NCBI GenBank assembly: GCA_964363305.1
Contig: CAYIHX010000040.1
Coordinates: forward strand, 1-32,157
Direction: 5' to 3'
Length of the DNA stretch: 32,157 bases
DNA from: CAYIHX01 sp964363305
GTDB lineage: Bacteria; Bdellovibrionota; UBA1018
The position numbers and the translations under genes were made by a program. Positions 30,131 to 32,157 of this stretch are shown one piece after another (within the stretch, counting starts at the first letter, position 1; every line of letters starts with the position of its first letter). The notes below the pieces were generated by a model that worked only from the letters and a program-made list of their open reading frames with translations, was not told the origin of the DNA and did not search any database.

Positions 30131-32157
30131 CTATGCTGAGGGGAAGGACGTGATCAGGTTGAGCAGCTCTTCTCGCGAGAACGCGTTGAGGGTCGCGGAG
30201 GATTCCTCGATGAGGGAGCCGGAGAGTTGGGTCTTGGAATGAATGATGTCCGCGATGCGGCCTTCGACCGACTCGGCCATCATCAATTTGAAAACTTGGA
30301 CGCCGCGCGTCTGACCCATGCGGTGGAGTCGATCGGTCGCCTGATTTTCTTTCGCGGGGTTCCACCAACGGTCGAGATGGATGCAGACGCTCGCGGAGGT
30401 CAGATCGATACCGAGGCCGCCGGCCAGCAGGGAGCAGATAAACACTTTGCAGTCCGGGTCGACGGCAAATCGGTCGAGCCGCTTCTGGCGATCGTGAGTG
30501 TCGCCACGCAAGTCGGTGTAACCGACATTGCGGGATTTCAGGAAGAGGCCCATGAGATCCATCATGCCCAGGTACTGGGTGAAGACGACCGTTTTGAGGT
30601 TGGAGCGAAGGGCTTCCTGGAGGACCTCGTCGAGGACTTCCCATTTGCCGCTGAGGAACGGGTCGACTTCCGCGAGCTCCTTGGGTTTCATGCCCGCCGT
30701 GATATCCGGCAGCTGGGGATGATCGCAGATCTGCTTGAGCTTCGTCAGGAGGGCAAGGACGTTGGCGTAGTCGACCTTTTTGGAATCCTCGAGATTTTGG
30801 CGCACCTTCGCCGCTTGCTGGCTGTTGAGGACGGCGCGGTACGCTTTGCGTTGCGCGGCCGGCATCTCGATGATGACGACCTCTTCCGTCTTCTCCGGCA
30901 GCTCGGTCAGAACTTGGCTCTTCGTTCTTCGGAGCAGAAAGGGAGAAACGAGACGCTTCAGGGTATCGGCTTGCTGCGGCGTGGGCTTCTCGCGTCCGTA
31001 GCCGTAGAGTCTTTTGAAGCGCGGCAGCGAGCCGAGGTAGCCCGGAAGGAGAAATTCCATGATCGACCACAGATCGGTCGATTGGTTCTCGACCGGTGTC
31101 CCGGTCATGGCGATTCGGAATTTGCTCTTGAGCAGGCGCGCGGCGCGGGAGCTGATGGTGCCTGCGTTTTTGATCGCCTGCGCCTCGTCGAGGATAATGA
31201 GGTGCCACTCCTGTTCCCAGAGTGCGGGTTCGCGTTGCAGCAGCCCATAGGTCGTGAGCACGAAATCAGGGAGCTTCGCGGGCAGCTTTCGTCCTTGCCC
31301 GTGGAACACCGTCCAGGTCAGGCCCGTGGGATACTTTTTGAGCTTTTGTGACCAGGCTGCGACGACCGAGGTGGGAGCCACCACGAGCGAGGGGGCCTGT
31401 GGGCGGTTTTTCTTCACGCGATAGATGCTCGACATGAAAGCCAGCACTTGATGGGTTTTTCCGAGTCCCATGTCGTCGGCGAGCAGCGCGGCCAGGCCAC
31501 GGTGATAAAGACTCCACATCCAGCTCAGGCCGTTAATTTGATAGTCGCGGAGTTCAAAACCGTATTCGACCTCGGGCAGGGCGGGTAGGCGCTTTTTGTC
31601 GAATTGTTTTTTCCACTCGTGAAATTCCTTCCAGTCCGAGTCGACCTCGAGATCATTCACGCCTAATTCGAGGCTCAGTCGAAAGGCCGCCAGCGGATGA
31701 AGGGGTTGGCCTTCGTCATCCTGGAGATGACCGTACCCATCCGGGGCGATCATCTGCGGCTTGCCCTCGTTCGGGTTTACGCCGCTACGGTTGGAGTAGC
31801 GCGAGAGCTGGTCGAGTGGGGTTTCGAAGCGGTAAAGCGTTTTGTCTTTTAGGACAAAGCGCTGGCTGAGGCGTCCCTTTTTGGAGAGCTCGTGAAGCTG
31901 GTCAGAGTTGAAGGTAACGCTGGAATTCCGAAAGTTGTAAATGACGACCCGTGAATGGTCGTTGCGCATGCCGATTCGGATAGATTGAAGTTTCAGCGGC
32001 TCCTTGTCGATCAAGAAATCAGCGTCGGCATGCACGTAGAGGGTGCGCGAGCTTTCCATGACCTCTCGGCGATTTAAAACTTCTGCGATATTTTCAAGTC
32101 CCGCTGGGCCTTGGTAAACGACTTTGTTCGCGTCGATCGTTTCGAGAAAGGGGATGC
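30131..32157 (-). CDS. SNF2-family helicase-like ATPase, 5' end outside window
   Basis: About 675 codons in one frame to the right edge; an ATG at 32059 is internal, since the frame continues without a stop and in matching style before it (VVYQGPAGLENIAEVLNRREV). Helicase motifs: YQINGLSWM, Walker A DDMGLGKT (about 31470), ILDEAQAIKN, AMTGTPVENQSTDLWSIMEFLLPGYLG, then the C-terminal lobe with VVFTQYLGMMDLM, LLAGGLGIDLTSAS and HLDRWWNPAKENQATDRLHRMGQTR. Such bacterial SNF2 proteins are double-strand DNA translocases, often near the RapA type, with varied or unknown roles. The N-terminal part here has no recognised domain. It heads the run leading to the ceramidase-like, aceB and aceA genes. 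Confidence 0.92.
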   Translation of the reverse strand, partial: IPFLETIDANKVVYQGPAGLENIAEVLNRREVMESSRTLYVHADADFLIDKEPLKLQSIRIGMRNDHSRVVIYNFRNSSVTFNSDQLHELSKKGRLSQRFVLKDKTLYRFETPLDQLSRYSNRSGVNPNEGKPQMIAPDGYGHLQDDEGQPLHPLAAFRLSLELGVNDLEVDSDWKEFHEWKKQFDKKRLPALPEVEYGFELRDYQINGLSWMWSLYHRGLAALLADDMGLGKTHQVLAFMSSIYRVKKNRPQAPSLVVAPTSVVAAWSQKLKKYPTGLTWTVFHGQGRKLPAKLPDFVLTTYGLLQREPALWEQEWHLIILDEAQAIKNAGTISSRAARLLKSKFRIAMTGTPVENQSTDLWSIMEFLLPGYLGSLPRFKRLYGYGREKPTPQQADTLKRLVSPFLLRRTKSQVLTELPEKTEEVVIIEMPAAQRKAYRAVLNSQQAAKVRQNLEDSKKVDYANVLALLTKLKQICDHPQLPDITAGMKPKELAEVDPFLSGKWEVLDEVLQEALRSNLKTVVFTQYLGMMDLMGLFLKSRNVGYTDLRGDTHDRQKRLDRFAVDPDCKVFICSLLAGGLGIDLTSASVCIHLDRWWNPAKENQATDRLHRMGQTRGVQVFKLMMAESVEGRIADIIHSKTQLSGSLIEESSATLNAFSREELLNLITSFPSA

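Noticed and set aside
30003..31208. A 401-codon minus-strand frame overlapping SNF2 and the ceramidase-like gene
   Set aside because: Arg/Pro-rich shadow in another frame of two well supported genes.
30227..31351. A 374-codon forward frame opposite the SNF2 gene
   Set aside because: It is antisense to clear helicase motifs; no domain of its own.
1..32157. CRISPR array, tRNA or rRNA, insertion sequence, phage genes
   Set aside because: No evenly spaced direct repeats, no cloverleaf or rRNA core sequence noticed by eye, and no transposase or integrase frame. A tRNA or small-RNA scan with covariance models would be the decisive test.

Overview
The window looks like a GC-rich chromosomal segment of a Gram-negative bacterium. 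It has many exported proteins and lipoproteins, a type IV pilus retraction ATPase, diaminopimelate (mDAP) peptidoglycan metabolism, a glyoxylate shunt, and almost no non-coding space. The mix (PilT/PilU, several M14 peptidases, RCC1 and Cys-rich lipoproteins, a ceramidase-like membrane enzyme, a TruC-like pseudouridine synthase) would fit a Bdellovibrionota or other deltaproteobacterial-type genome. That placement is inference from gene content; no rRNA or tRNA is present to confirm it.

Layout. Positions 1-2613: the tail of a glycine-rich RRM protein, a strong terminator, then a Cu(I) P-type ATPase whose promoter sits almost on its start codon. 2591-3780: a decayed AAA/DUF4143 ATPase. 3854-7003: a tight forward cluster of a VF530-type protein, a methyltransferase with a Trm112-like zinc domain, and an ABC-F ATPase. 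7049-7880: a MntA/HepT toxin-antitoxin pair, closed by a nested hairpin. 7951-11488: an exported protein of unknown function, a LysR regulator, a DoxX-like membrane protein, a repeat hairpin and an exported phytochelatin-synthase-like protein. 11496-12989 (minus): an intact AAA/DUF4143 ATPase with a 32-bp tandem repeat over its probable promoter, preceded by a 77-aa unknown. 13020-14506: a MpaA-like amidase translationally coupled to dapD. 14469-15613 (minus): TruC and an orphan Hpt protein.

15720-18134: a large exported protein whose C-terminal part resembles a degenerate kinase fold. 18145-21101 (minus): PilT/PilU and a secreted M14 peptidase. 21183-22979: an RCC1 lipoprotein. 22976-25528 (minus): a membrane-anchored unknown and an acyl-CoA dehydrogenase. 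25602-26459: a Cys-rich lipoprotein. 26509-32157 (minus): a tightly spaced run SNF2 helicase (cut by the window edge), ceramidase-like enzyme, malate synthase, isocitrate lyase. Acyl-CoA dehydrogenase plus both glyoxylate-shunt enzymes suggests growth on lipids; MpaA plus DapD suggests joint recycling and synthesis of diaminopimelate.

No CRISPR array, tRNA, rRNA, insertion sequence or phage gene was recognised. No stretch above 300 bases lacks a gene or pseudogene. The most unusual points are: a 20-bp-stem REP-like hairpin that contains the stop codons of two convergent genes, with relatives elsewhere in the window; the tandem repeat at the AAA ATPase promoter; the pseudokinase-like exported protein; the mpaA-dapD coupling; and several genes with a -10 box only 8-9 bases before the start codon.
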